A stretch of DNA of 30,540 bases from Chitinophagaceae bacterium UBA2791. Lineage in GTDB: Bacteria > Bacteroidota > Bacteroidia > Chitinophagales > Chitinophagaceae. Where the stretch lies: positions 207,943-238,482 of the forward strand of contig DEHV01000008.1 in NCBI GenBank assembly GCA_002352105.1, written 5' to 3'. This document shows positions 16,329 through 26,088 of this stretch, in pieces. Each line of letters opens with the position of its first letter. Position 1 is the first letter of the stretch. A program made the translations under genes and the position numbers. The notes beneath the pieces were generated by a model that worked only from the letters and a program-made list of their open reading frames with translations, was not told the DNA's origin and did not search any database.

Positions 16329-18311
16329 TTATTTTTTTTGATTTCGGACTTTGATTTCGATGACGCCCCAGTGGGTCTTTCTTTCTATTGGATCGAATGA
16401 CTTGGTTTCAAAACTTCCATAAAACCTAATGCTATGACCGTCGGGACAATCAGGCGCTATTTTTACAATGGAACTTCTGCTAAAACCGTCCGGCCAGATC
16501 GCCGGTAACATTTCTTCTGTTAGCTCGCATTCATCTTCCAGCGCCCATTTGTCTTCCGTGTACAACCGAAGCCGGTTACTGCCGGAGTATATCATGATGG
16601 ATTCGCCGGCTTCCGCGATTCCGTTGCCATTGCCCTTTCCATAAGATCTATCCCGTACGATCCTCTGGTCATCTATCCGGATGCTGTCCATCTCAGGAGC
16701 CTCGTATAAAACGGGGACAATGATCTTGTCGGTAAAAATGCGTTTGCCATACTGTATCCTGATTTTGATATTGAGTTCAGGCGGCTCAGCGTGACGCGGC
16801 GTTTGTTTATGCAGGAAAATTGAAAACGGAGGCGTCTCTATTACTCTTTGACCGCTTTGAACCATCATCTCAACCTTGCCGGTCGTCAAAACCACCGCGG
16901 TGTCTGTAGTGGAAAGCCACGCCTTCAATTTACCATCAGGCAACCGGGGATTTCCCCGGTTGAAAAGCCTTAGGAAAAGCTCGCCCGTTCGGCCATTATG
17001 CAAATAGCGGCTGTTATTTCCTGTGTGGTGATCGACCGCCACAAATGAGGCTCCGTCCTGCTCCCGGTAGATGCCTGTCTCAACTCCCGGTTGATCATAT
17101 AAAAAAGAAAGTCTTCCGTCCCGATCTGCCTGTTGCGCGCTATCCTGTACCTGACCGCTATTTTTTATATACCGTACGACATGATACCATTCTCCCGGCT
17201 GGTAGAGGGGCGCCGTTACCACCGATATAGCGCCGGTATTCAGGGGCGGACCGTCAGGAAGCCATTTTTGTTGATGCAGGCCGAACCCAGCCTTGTCTAC
17301 ATTGGTAATGGAAACGTAGCCAGGTTCATTTTTATGACTGTTGATGCTATAGTTCCAGACGCTGAAATGAGCATATACATCAGTATGGGACCAACGTGTT
17401 CCGAAAGCCGGCTTTTTTCCGAATGCAGCGCTGATAAATCGTATGGCGGATTCAAAGACCTTCACTTCGCCGGGCTTATCCACCACATGCCCGCCGTGAA
17501 ACTTCCAATAATCAAGCGGGACGCCTTCCCACCGAGCGCCCTGATGCACTTCCTCGTTGAGATAATAGAGAATATCTGTATCGCCATTGTGTAGCCGTAT
17601 GCGGACATCCTGAAGGTTGCTGAACAGATACCGAACGGGATACAAGCTATGACTAGCAGGGTAGCCGATGAAGAATTCAGGACTGCCTGCCATGCTGACT
17701 GCCGCCGCGATCTGATCGGGATAGGCGCCCGCCAGATAAAAAGACATAAAGCCGCCCATGCTAAACCCGATAATGCCCCGGCGCTGCCTGTCCGGAAGCG
17801 TACGGTAGGTTCGGTCAATATGCCCGACCAGTTCGGGAAAATAATCTCTCATTTGCACGTTGTACTTTACGTGTTCATGGTCGCCTACATTATAAGGTCG
17901 CTCATCTGCGGTATCGATATTTCCATCCCACATTACAAGAATGAGTTGATACTTGTCAACAAGCGCATGTATCTTTTCTGGATTAGTGATGGCAATATCA
18001 TCTTTGAAATATCTGCCGCCCCAGCCATGAAAAAAATAAATAACCGGATACCTTTTCTGAGATGTCGCATATCCTATAGGTATGTACAGCCGGTAATATT
18101 TGTCGTGGCCGAATACAGCGCTGTAGTGCGAATGATCCTGGTAAGGCAATGATTTACTATCCTGGCCCCTGACTGTATTCGGGAGCCCCGGTAAAAGAAA
18201 TAACATAATAACCGCCGCAAATATTCCTGGGGGTAGCATCGAACTACGCCTGTCTTTAATATTCTGCCCGGCAGACGGATCTAAACGGGTAAACCGATAG
18301 TGATGAATCAT
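16329..18311 (-). CDS. Secreted modular esterase, paralogue of the 6248-8542 gene
   Basis: The 660-residue protein has a hydrophobic signal at about 27-42. An in-frame ATG at 18239 begins M-L-P-P-G-I-F and is a possible alternative start, though it leaves no positive charge before the signal. The hydrolase domain spans about 55-292, with Y-P-V-I-Y-F-F-H-G-W-G and the nucleophile elbow G-F-S-M-G-G (Ser184). Likely partners are Asp244 or Asp246, and His272 or His275. The C-terminal part matches the first esterase block by block: V-W-N-Y-S, T-N-V-D-K-A-G, W-L-P-D-G-P, V-T-A-P-L-Y and G-N-G-I-A-E-A-G-E-S. The probable role is removing acyl groups from the locus's polysaccharide. It lies 25 bp after the PL26-like stop. 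Confidence 0.85.
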   Translation of the reverse strand: MIHHYRFTRLDPSAGQNIKDRRSSMLPPGIFAAVIMLFLLPGLPNTVRGQDSKSLPYQDHSHYSAVFGHDKYYRLYIPIGYATSQKRYPVIYFFHGWGGRYFKDDIAITNPEKIHALVDKYQLILVMWDGNIDTADERPYNVGDHEHVKYNVQMRDYFPELVGHIDRTYRTLPDRQRRGIIGFSMGGFMSFYLAGAYPDQIAAAVSMAGSPEFFIGYPASHSLYPVRYLFSNLQDVRIRLHNGDTDILYYLNEEVHQGARWEGVPLDYWKFHGGHVVDKPGEVKVFESAIRFISAAFGKKPAFGTRWSHTDVYAHFSVWNYSINSHKNEPGYVSITNVDKAGFGLHQQKWLPDGPPLNTGAISVVTAPLYQPGEWYHVVRYIKNSGQVQDSAQQADRDGRLSFLYDQPGVETGIYREQDGASFVAVDHHTGNNSRYLHNGRTGELFLRLFNRGNPRLPDGKLKAWLSTTDTAVVLTTGKVEMMVQSGQRVIETPPFSIFLHKQTPRHAEPPELNIKIRIQYGKRIFTDKIIVPVLYEAPEMDSIRIDDQRIVRDRSYGKGNGNGIAEAGESIMIYSGSNRLRLYTEDKWALEDECELTEEMLPAIWPDGFSRSSIVKIAPDCPDGHSIRFYGSFETKSFDPIERKTHWGVIEIKVRNQKK

Positions 18312-18336
18312 TTGTTTCGGGTCTTTTAAGCGCCTA

Positions 18337-20889
18337 TCAATGCCCCTGTTGGTTTAAGTACTGCTCCCGGTAGTGGCTGATCACGGCCATGCTAAGGGGC
18401 TCGTCCCATTGCATTTGCATGATATCATCCTTTGCTCTCCAGTATCCCGGCGCTACCGCCTGGGCCAGCGGAAACATATCGCAGTCAAATAAACCGGATA
18501 ATCCATAAGCTTTATACAGCGCGTTCTGGTTCTTGATCCTAGGAGTATTTAAAATCTCAGTGCTTCCAACGCTGGTAAGTTCGGCATAAACGCTATCGCG
18601 AATGGATCGATCGTTTTTTGCAGCCCAGTAGACAGCGGCTAGCGCTTCCCGGTGCCAGTAGAGCCCAAATATATCCTTGTTATGTTTGCCAGCTTTCCAC
18701 CAGTCAAGTATGGCATTAGAAATTGCCTGATCTTCCGTATCCTGCAAGTATAAGCCATAGCCCATAAACCAGGTACAATCGCGCCATTCATCCCCGGGAA
18801 CGGCAGTACGTCGTATAGCTGTGTCAAGAAACTGATCAGCCTCTATCTTCGCCGCTTCATATCCCGGAATGCCGCCTATGAGTTTTAGTCCTACATACGC
18901 GCCGCCGCTAAGTTGATCAATTTCAGAGTTGCCCCAGGTCTTCCAGGCTCCGCGTATTTCATCGATAACTTCATAGGTTCTCCAGTCGCCGGTGAGATTC
19001 CAATGTATATAATGCGCCAGCCAATCGGTCCCATATCCGTCATAGGCAACGCCGCCCTGCCGGTCTATTTCCGCTATTTTCGCCGCCCCCCAATACGCCG
19101 AATGTCGGCGGCCAAATCCCGTGAACCGCATATCGGAGCTACTGTAATGTTTAATGCAGGCATCTCTGATAAATTGGATACTTGCCAGGGCCGCCTTCCA
19201 ATAATGACGGTCGCCCGTCCTTAGGTATTGCATGAGCATCCTGTAGCTGATCATCGTATTACCGCGCCGCCATCCGTCATAATCATCCTTTCTGGTAGAT
19301 ATGCCCCAGGTTCCCAGCGCTGTGTCCTCCTTCTTATACCCATACATGAAAAGCAGGTCGCCGTAGTTCAGCATGCCCAGCCATCCGAATTCCGTCATCG
19401 ATCTTTCAATAAAGGCCGTGCCCGTTGCGAGATATGCCTCTGTATTCGGGAATTGTTCGTCGTCATGAGGCATTAACATGCCGGCTGCTTTAGTACCGCG
19501 GTAACTGTACCATTCCGGATTGACATAGGGTTGCGGCATGTCGTTGAACGCCGCTGCCATTTCCTCGCTATACTGGTCGGCGACGGGGCCATGAAAAGCA
19601 TACATGATCTCGTGGGTCACGCTCACGCCCTGCATGCCGTCGGGCCATCCGGAAGCGCGCAGGTCCAATACCTGCCCGCCATGATCGGGCCAGATCCAGG
19701 CAGTCAGCGACTGCGTAGCGGCATCATAGGATAATTCCTTAGGATACATATACGCCATATCTTTCATCGCCATGGTTACGCCAAATTCTGGGACGCTTAC
19801 ATCCAACCAGCCTCCCGTTTTTTCTATACCGGTTAGTTTCACGTCGCCCGTATTTACTTCCCAATACAGCGGAAAGCCCTTATGCTCCAGATTGAAAACA
19901 TCCTCCGGACCCTGGCACAATAAATAGGGATGCGAACATTCATGCAAAAACGATGGTTCTTTAAGCCCTGAAGCTTTAAAAGACGGCAGGCTTTTGAAAC
20001 GAACGGGCAATTGCAAACCCATTCTCCTGATATTGGTTTGTTGCGGATCGCTTCGAAAACCGAGGTTGTACTGAACCCTGAGGAATGATTTTCCCCGAAA
20101 AGCATGTATCCATATGGAATACTCGTTATCATCGTCTGAAGGACCAAACCTGCCTTTGATTTGTATAACGGTGCGAAGCGCGCCATGCTCTACAACCCTG
20201 GCCGAATAGGCATCGCTTGTTGCAGTGATACGCGTCTCCGTTCCCCCGCCTTCCGGCCGGATCCATCGGGAGCCTCCAGGATTTACCGGAATAGCATTTT
20301 CTATCGCTTTGACCGAACCCGTAAGCAGATTACGTTCCGCATAGGGTATGGTCGGGCGGTCGGGGTTGTTGGACTGCAGGTCAAAAAATTGGGCGGCGCC
20401 TTTGGATCCATCAACAATCTTTTCCGAGTTTTGATAGATATGATCGCCATTGATGTCGAGCCAGACCTCCTCTATAAAACTAAAACTGATTTTACTAACT
20501 GAAAATCGGAGCGCCCCGGTATTGACGGTGATCCGCCGAGGCGTTTCGCTCACCGTGTTCCCCGTGATCGCTTTCCTCTTCGAAAAAACAAGCGTGGCGC
20601 TCGCAGCCGCGTTCTGATCCATATCCGTCTGATAATCTATCAGCGCCCACTTAACAGAATGATCGTCCCAGAATGACAAGGGCCGCACCTGCACGTCCCT
20701 GTCTGCCATATTGATAGATTCCGCGTCGGCGATCATTCCTTTCGGAAAAGGAACGCCTCCTGATACAGGCCAGGATATTCGCCTGGCATCGGTATGATTC
20801 TCCACGCTCAATACCACTTGGGCCAATGCAGACGTCCAGCCGAAAATAACGCCCGCCACAACGAATACAATGCATTCAACTCTCTTCAT
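18337..20889 (-). CDS. PcRGLX/YetA-like (PL26-type) exo-rhamnogalacturonan lyase family protein
   Basis: From the ATG at 20889 (850 residues) the chain starts with the signal MKRVECIVFVVAGVIFGWTSALAQ; an ATG at 20922 adds eleven residues without helping the signal. The N-terminal RIFT-barrel domain is marked by I-S-W-P-V-S-G-G-V-P-F-P-K-G, V-Q-V-R-P-L-S-F-W-D-D-H-S-V-K-W and L-I-D-Y-Q. A central beta-sandwich follows (R-A-F-R-G-K-S-F-L-R-V-Q-Y-N-type strand). The C-terminal half, from about 460, is helical and tryptophan/tyrosine-rich, like an alpha/alpha toroid. Related proteins include fungal PL26 exo-rhamnogalacturonan lyase and Bacillus YetA, so pectin rhamnogalacturonan is the best substrate guess. 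The gene follows susD by about 130 bp and comes before the esterase in the same direction. Activity is not proven by sequence. Confidence 0.8.
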   Translation of the reverse strand: MKRVECIVFVVAGVIFGWTSALAQVVLSVENHTDARRISWPVSGGVPFPKGMIADAESINMADRDVQVRPLSFWDDHSVKWALIDYQTDMDQNAAASATLVFSKRKAITGNTVSETPRRITVNTGALRFSVSKISFSFIEEVWLDINGDHIYQNSEKIVDGSKGAAQFFDLQSNNPDRPTIPYAERNLLTGSVKAIENAIPVNPGGSRWIRPEGGGTETRITATSDAYSARVVEHGALRTVIQIKGRFGPSDDDNEYSIWIHAFRGKSFLRVQYNLGFRSDPQQTNIRRMGLQLPVRFKSLPSFKASGLKEPSFLHECSHPYLLCQGPEDVFNLEHKGFPLYWEVNTGDVKLTGIEKTGGWLDVSVPEFGVTMAMKDMAYMYPKELSYDAATQSLTAWIWPDHGGQVLDLRASGWPDGMQGVSVTHEIMYAFHGPVADQYSEEMAAAFNDMPQPYVNPEWYSYRGTKAAGMLMPHDDEQFPNTEAYLATGTAFIERSMTEFGWLGMLNYGDLLFMYGYKKEDTALGTWGISTRKDDYDGWRRGNTMISYRMLMQYLRTGDRHYWKAALASIQFIRDACIKHYSSSDMRFTGFGRRHSAYWGAAKIAEIDRQGGVAYDGYGTDWLAHYIHWNLTGDWRTYEVIDEIRGAWKTWGNSEIDQLSGGAYVGLKLIGGIPGYEAAKIEADQFLDTAIRRTAVPGDEWRDCTWFMGYGLYLQDTEDQAISNAILDWWKAGKHNKDIFGLYWHREALAAVYWAAKNDRSIRDSVYAELTSVGSTEILNTPRIKNQNALYKAYGLSGLFDCDMFPLAQAVAPGYWRAKDDIMQMQWDEPLSMAVISHYREQYLNQQGH

Positions 20890-20949
20890 AGCGCTGCCGA
20901 TTATGGATGATCGGGAGACCATCCCACATAACTCAAAAGGTTTTTAAAT

Positions 20950-20975
20950 AGGGAAGGACAGATTGGCCCTTCCCT
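20950..20975 (-). terminator. Hairpin between susD and the downstream enzyme genes
   Basis: AGGGAAGG and CCTTCCCT pair over eight bases with a ten-base loop. On the minus strand it is followed by ATTTAAAAACC, which is not a proper U-tract. It sits 48 bp after the SusD stop and about 60 bp before the lyase start. It may be a leaky terminator or an mRNA-stabilising stem that sets a higher susCD dose than enzyme dose. Confidence 0.4.
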
Positions 20976-21023
20976 TAGATCAAAACATCTGCTAATTGCT
21001 GTGTATAATACTCTTGCCGATCA

Positions 21024-22568
21024 TCATTTATCCCACCAAATCCTGGTATGCCAGGTATCAGCGCCCTGACGCGCAATCACCTGACTATAGTTTGATGCGT
21101 TGGTGGCGGCTTCAGATGCAGGATATATAAATCTTCTCGGGATCTGGTCGGCGTAATTCGTACCGGGAAAATCAACCGGTATCAATTCGGGATATCCGGA
21201 CCTCCTCCAGTTGGCCCATGCTTCAATGGGATTGGTAAAATTTGCGACCCAGTATTGTTCGCCGATCATTTCCCCGCCCCTTGCAGAGTTATAAGGGTGG
21301 GCGGCAAGATAGTCGCCAATTTCCTGATCGCTTACCGTCAGCGATGGGTCGAATACCTGGTACATCTTCATGGCGGCGGCAACGCCATTGTTATAGTGGG
21401 CGGCTGCGTTAGAACTGGTGAAGCCAAGTTGCGCCGCTTCGGCTAGTAAAAGTTCAACCTCCGCATAAGAAAGATATAAAGAAGGCGCAGTTCTGTTCAC
21501 CAGCTTAGTATTAACAGTAGAATAGGTAGTGTGAATATTGAGCGTTGATCCCGGAAGCAACCCCTCGTAATCCAGGATCGTGGTGGCATCATAACCATTG
21601 GGCATTCCCTTTTGATGAGCCGGATCTGTATCAAACGGACCTTCTGCCGGACCGATGCCCATGGAAAGAATAAGCAGGCGCGGATCTTGATTGTCTCTCA
21701 AAAAATCAATAAGCGTTTTGCTTAACTTTTGTCCTTCTGTTTCCACCGATTCAAATACCAGGGAAAAAGGATTTCTCGCGGAAGCATTGGGACCGTCAGT
21801 ATGCCGGAGAATGGCATTATCATCGTTGCTTGTCATAAGCCCTCCCGATATTGCCGTGGATACCCATTGCCTGGACAGGTTAGCATCCGCCCTGGATATG
21901 CGCATCGCCAGGCGTAGCATAAGAGCATTGGCAAACTTCGACCACTTCGTCTTATCGCCGCCATAGAAAAGGTCCTGAGCCGGGTTTCTAAGCGTATTAC
22001 TGGTTGCCTTCAGCGTTTCCGACGACTCCTGCAACTCTTTCATCATATCCGCATATACATCCTGTTGCGCGTCAAATTTTGGAAACAGGGCGTTTTGTGA
22101 AAATCCGCCGCCGCCTTCATTGTATACGATATCTCCATACATGTCGGTAAGTCTATGCATTACAAAAACCCTCATGACCCGCGCAATCGAATGGACCAGG
22201 ACTTTTTCCGGGTCATCCTTTGTTTTAGCGAAGATATCGGTAAGATTCACGATCGAATTGGTATACAAGCTGGTATAAAAACCATTCATGTCTTCAGGGC
22301 GGTTGGTAAAATATTTATCTCCAAAACCCATCACGCCGGTGACAGCGGCAAAGTGTTGTATGTAACCCGGGATATAATGCATCAACGGCTCATAAGAAAA
22401 CTGTTGTGTTTCGTTTAACAACTGCGCCTTGGCAAGTTGAATTTCCGGATCAATTGTATTTAGCGTATTGGGGTTGATATTTAAATTTGTTAATTCGGCT
22501 TTGTTACAGGCCGTACCCGCCGCCAGCAACCACAACCCGATACCGGTTAATATTTTTAAATGTTTCAT
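21024..22568 (-). CDS. SusD-like_2 family glycan-binding lipoprotein
   Basis: A 514-residue lipoprotein (L-L-A-A-G-T-A-C, Cys21). Features of the SusD-like_2 class, distinct from classical SusD, are the N-terminal N-I-N-P-N-T-L-N-T-I-D-P-E-I-Q-L-A, the V-F-V-M-H-R-L-T-D-M-Y-G-D-I-V-Y segment, and the C-terminal W-A-N-W-R-R-S-G-Y-P-E-L-I-P followed by I-P-R-R-F-I-Y-P. It is expected to sit on the cell surface over the SusC channel encoded just upstream, with 22 bp between the genes and the start preceded by an A-rich leader. Proteins of this class serve both glycan and peptide uptake loci; the carbohydrate enzymes that follow favour glycan here. Confidence 0.93.
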   Translation of the reverse strand: MKHLKILTGIGLWLLAAGTACNKAELTNLNINPNTLNTIDPEIQLAKAQLLNETQQFSYEPLMHYIPGYIQHFAAVTGVMGFGDKYFTNRPEDMNGFYTSLYTNSIVNLTDIFAKTKDDPEKVLVHSIARVMRVFVMHRLTDMYGDIVYNEGGGGFSQNALFPKFDAQQDVYADMMKELQESSETLKATSNTLRNPAQDLFYGGDKTKWSKFANALMLRLAMRISRADANLSRQWVSTAISGGLMTSNDDNAILRHTDGPNASARNPFSLVFESVETEGQKLSKTLIDFLRDNQDPRLLILSMGIGPAEGPFDTDPAHQKGMPNGYDATTILDYEGLLPGSTLNIHTTYSTVNTKLVNRTAPSLYLSYAEVELLLAEAAQLGFTSSNAAAHYNNGVAAAMKMYQVFDPSLTVSDQEIGDYLAAHPYNSARGGEMIGEQYWVANFTNPIEAWANWRRSGYPELIPVDFPGTNYADQIPRRFIYPASEAATNASNYSQVIARQGADTWHTRIWWDK

Positions 22569-22590
22569 GACTTAGTTGTTTTAAAATGTT

Positions 22591-25500
22591 CTAAAATTTC
22601 ACCCTCAGATTTAAGCCCATGCTTCTCATATTCGGAACGCCTGCCTGTTCCAACCCCTGGCTATTCGTATTATTAAATGCAGATTCCGGATCCACATTGT
22701 CAATGCCGCTATACAATAACCAAAGATTGCGGGCCACAAATGAAAGATTGACATTTTGAAAAGGCGTTTTCTTGAGGAGTCGTTCGGGAAGATTATATCC
22801 CATTGAAAATTCCCTGAGCTTAATATAATCGCCGCTATATAGAACATTTTCAGAGATGAAGGTTCCATTTAACCAGTACCAGTCTTCCATATACAACGGA
22901 TTCACATTTATAGAGACAGGCGCGCCATCCGTATCCACGCCCGTTACGGTCATGGGCGTCTCCCTTCCGGCGACGGAGTTTTGATGAACGCCCGTGCTGT
23001 ACATGATCGCATTCGTTCCTGAATAGATACTGCCTCCTTTACGGTAGTCGATCAGAAAACTCAGGCTGAAATCCTTATAAAAAAATTCATTACTGACGCC
23101 GCCGGAGATGGGCGCCACGCCGCTGCCTAATAACACCACATTCTCATCCCGTACCGGAAACCCGTCCGCATCATAGACTTTTTCGCCATTGATCGCCAAC
23201 TGACGGTAGCCCGCAATGGAACTGTAGGGTTCTCCGACGCGATGCTGAATCCAGGCCCTTCCCGATCTCGATTGTTCTGTTGTCAGCGAGCTGATGCCTT
23301 CTCCCAAATTAATTACCTTGTTAACATTATATGCGCCGTTGACGCTTATATCCCATCTGAAATTGGTTGTCTTGATAGGGGTACCCGTTAAAAGCGCTTC
23401 AATTCCCTTGTTGGTCATTTCACCGATATTCAACGTGGCGCCTGTAAAGCCGGTAGCGTTAGAAACCTGCGCATCCAAAATATCATCCTCCGTTTTCCTG
23501 GAGTACCAGGAAACATCCAGCCCCAACCTGTTTTTAAACATTCTTATATCCAGGCCCCATTCGAACTCGGTTAGGACGAGGGGCTGCAAGCGGGTGTTGG
23601 GAACCTGTGTTTGCGCAATACCGCCGAGCGCTGCGCCCATAAATCCCTGCGCAGCCAGGTTGTAGGTCAGGGCGGTTCTGTACGGCACATCGCCCCCTCC
23701 GCCTACCTGAGCCCAAGAACTACGCACCTTTCCAAAACTGATCCAGTCGGGCATCCGGAAAGCGTCGGAAAAAACAAAACTCAATCCGGCGCTGGGATAG
23801 AAAACGCTGTTATTGCCTCTGTCTAGCGTAGAGAACCAATCGTTTCTGCCCGTCATGGTGAGAAAAAGGTAGTTTTTGAAGTCAATTTCAGCGGAGCCGA
23901 ATAAAGAATTGATGCCAGTCTCGTTTTGACTAAATGACGGAGTTACCGTAGTCAAATTGGTAAGGGAATGAAAATAGGGAACCACAAAATCCAGTCCTTC
24001 ATTCCCGGTAATTTCATACGATTTTCTCATCCGGTTGCCGCCTGCGAAAGCAGAGAACCCGAGATTTCTCCACGCTTTATTCATCCCTAGGATCAATTGC
24101 GCATTGGTTTCCCGTTGCCGGATCTCAAGTTCAGATAAAGATCCCCTGAATAAACTTGTGGTTCCGTAAGGAATAAGGTCCCTCCGCCTGGAAGTATACC
24201 AGTCCGTTCCCACCTGCCCGTCCACATACAGCCAATCGGTAAAATCATATCTGGCTTTTCCAGATGCTATGATCCTGTCGCGTTGATCCCTTGTTTCATT
24301 CTGATAAGCTGTCCAGTAAGGGTTCTGAATAAAACTATTGTTGGAAAACTGAAACTCATTTCCGTTCTCGTCCGCGCCAATCTTATCTGTAACGCCTTTA
24401 AGATCCTTGATATCGATACTTCCGGGTAAAATCGCCACTGCATAATTAAGGTTGTTGGGAGCATCTGAAAGATTGGGCCTGTTCTTCACTTTTTCTATAC
24501 TGTACTGGATATTGGTAGAAAGAGTGAGCTTTTGAAATTTTCCATTGGTATTGACAGAAAAGTTCTTACGGTTGACGCCGCTATTGGGAATAATGGATTT
24601 GTTATTCATGTCTGCCATGGATACGCGAAAATTTTTCGTTGCATCTCCGCCGCTAAAGGATAGCGTGTTTGAAAAAGTAGAACCCGGTTGATAGAACTGT
24701 TTGATCTTACTGCCGGTATAGGCATAAGGTTCCTGGCGCCCATCATACCGATACGCCATGGAGCCATCTAATTTTCCGCCCCAGGAACTGTTGCCGTATT
24801 GTTTGCCTTCAGTTACTGTTTCCGGTTTGCGGTTTTGTATGCCATGTCCGTATTGCTGCTGGAATTCATAATTGTCGATTACCTGATCGCGAACAAAATT
24901 GGAGTTATACTCAACGCCAATACCCTGGCTGAATTTACCTTTCTTGGTAGTGATAACAATTACTCCATTCGATGCCCTGGAACCGTACAGCGCGCTGGCG
25001 TTACTGCCTTTCAATACGGTCAATGATTCGATATCATCCGGATTGATACTGGACAGACCATCCCCCCAGTCCTTTCCGCCAAATCTGCCGGCAGACCCCA
25101 ATGTAGAATTGTCAATTGGAATACCATCTACGATATACAGGGGTTGATTGTTTCCGGTAATGGAGGTATTGCCCCGAATAATAACGCGGGAGGACCCTGC
25201 CGGGCCGGAAGCTATTGCAGAAACGCTGACGCCCGCAACTTTTCCCGACAGCGCATTGCCGAGGTTAACCGTTCTGGATTGCGTAAGGTCGTCGCCGCTG
25301 ATTTTGGTCGCAGAATAGCCGAGCGCTTTAGCCTTTCTTTCGATACCCAGGGCGGTCACCACCACTTCGGCAGCCTCGCTGACAGCTTCTTCCAGAATAA
25401 TATTTAAGGAAGCCTGTCCATTGTATACGATTTCAACAGTTTTGTATCCGATAAAGGAAAACAACAATCTGTCGTTATCATTTACACGAATCACAAACTC

Positions 25501-26070
25501 TCCTTGCGCGTTGGAGGTTGTGCCTTTATTAGAACCCTTTATAGAGATGCTCGCTCCCGCGATGGGCTCGCCTCTTGCATTACTGACGCGGCCCCGGAGC
25601 TCCTTATCCAACGGTAGGATTTCCTCCGTCTTTATCCCGCCGACAGTATTTTCCGTCGGGTTTAGCGGTTTAACAATGATGATCTTCTCCTCGATAGAGT
25701 ACGTAAATGGCTGGCCTTTGAAACAGGCGTCCAAAGCCTGCTTCAAAGGGGTATTATTCAGTTTTACGGTAATACGATTGCCCTTGTCCACTACATCCGT
25801 TTTGTAGAAAAAGAGGTATCCCGTCTGATCCTTGATGGATTTAAATACCGTTTCAATGGGCGTATTTTTCACGGACAACGTCACATGCTGAGCCCAAGTT
25901 CCAGCGGAGGCTGTGAAAATCGAAACTGTTAAAAGGAAGATGGTCATCTTCATAATCAGCACAGTTTTGGTACGAAACCGGGAGCGATGGCAGACGGACT
26001 CGGGGGTCGCTTGTGTTTGACCAGAATACGCGCCATTAGCATGCCCGTAAGAGAATGCTTTAATTTGCAT
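22591..26070 (-). CDS. SusC/RagA-family TonB-dependent transporter with STN domain (second locus)
   Basis: I start this gene at the ATG at 26070 (1159 residues) instead of 26109. The 18 bases before 26070 match those before the first SusC, and the longer form would read through that leader. The protein begins MQIKAFSYGHANGAYSG, then has a delayed signal segment (MKMTIFLLTVSIFTASAGTWA at about 40-60). The STN domain follows at about 62-134, a carboxypeptidase-regulatory-like domain at about 158-227 (R-G-R-V-S-N-A-R-G-E-P-I), the plug with L-Y-I-V-D-G-I-P-I-D, and a barrel ending L-R-V-K-F. STN plus adjacent FecR and ECF genes point to trans-envelope signalling. It pairs with the SusD-like_2 gene 22 bp downstream. 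Import of oligosaccharides made by the local enzymes is the likely role. Confidence 0.95.
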   Translation of the reverse strand: MQIKAFSYGHANGAYSGQTQATPESVCHRSRFRTKTVLIMKMTIFLLTVSIFTASAGTWAQHVTLSVKNTPIETVFKSIKDQTGYLFFYKTDVVDKGNRITVKLNNTPLKQALDACFKGQPFTYSIEEKIIIVKPLNPTENTVGGIKTEEILPLDKELRGRVSNARGEPIAGASISIKGSNKGTTSNAQGEFVIRVNDNDRLLFSFIGYKTVEIVYNGQASLNIILEEAVSEAAEVVVTALGIERKAKALGYSATKISGDDLTQSRTVNLGNALSGKVAGVSVSAIASGPAGSSRVIIRGNTSITGNNQPLYIVDGIPIDNSTLGSAGRFGGKDWGDGLSSINPDDIESLTVLKGSNASALYGSRASNGVIVITTKKGKFSQGIGVEYNSNFVRDQVIDNYEFQQQYGHGIQNRKPETVTEGKQYGNSSWGGKLDGSMAYRYDGRQEPYAYTGSKIKQFYQPGSTFSNTLSFSGGDATKNFRVSMADMNNKSIIPNSGVNRKNFSVNTNGKFQKLTLSTNIQYSIEKVKNRPNLSDAPNNLNYAVAILPGSIDIKDLKGVTDKIGADENGNEFQFSNNSFIQNPYWTAYQNETRDQRDRIIASGKARYDFTDWLYVDGQVGTDWYTSRRRDLIPYGTTSLFRGSLSELEIRQRETNAQLILGMNKAWRNLGFSAFAGGNRMRKSYEITGNEGLDFVVPYFHSLTNLTTVTPSFSQNETGINSLFGSAEIDFKNYLFLTMTGRNDWFSTLDRGNNSVFYPSAGLSFVFSDAFRMPDWISFGKVRSSWAQVGGGGDVPYRTALTYNLAAQGFMGAALGGIAQTQVPNTRLQPLVLTEFEWGLDIRMFKNRLGLDVSWYSRKTEDDILDAQVSNATGFTGATLNIGEMTNKGIEALLTGTPIKTTNFRWDISVNGAYNVNKVINLGEGISSLTTEQSRSGRAWIQHRVGEPYSSIAGYRQLAINGEKVYDADGFPVRDENVVLLGSGVAPISGGVSNEFFYKDFSLSFLIDYRKGGSIYSGTNAIMYSTGVHQNSVAGRETPMTVTGVDTDGAPVSINVNPLYMEDWYWLNGTFISENVLYSGDYIKLREFSMGYNLPERLLKKTPFQNVNLSFVARNLWLLYSGIDNVDPESAFNNTNSQGLEQAGVPNMRSMGLNLRVKF

Positions 26071-26088
26071 AACTTTACGTTTTGGGTT
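26071..26088 (-). promoter_or_regulatory. SusC leader element, second copy
   Basis: The minus strand reads AACCCAAAACGTAAAGTT immediately before the ATG at 26070. This matches the leader at 4113-4130 in 15 of 18 positions at identical spacing, and it decides the start codon of this gene. Confidence 0.55.
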
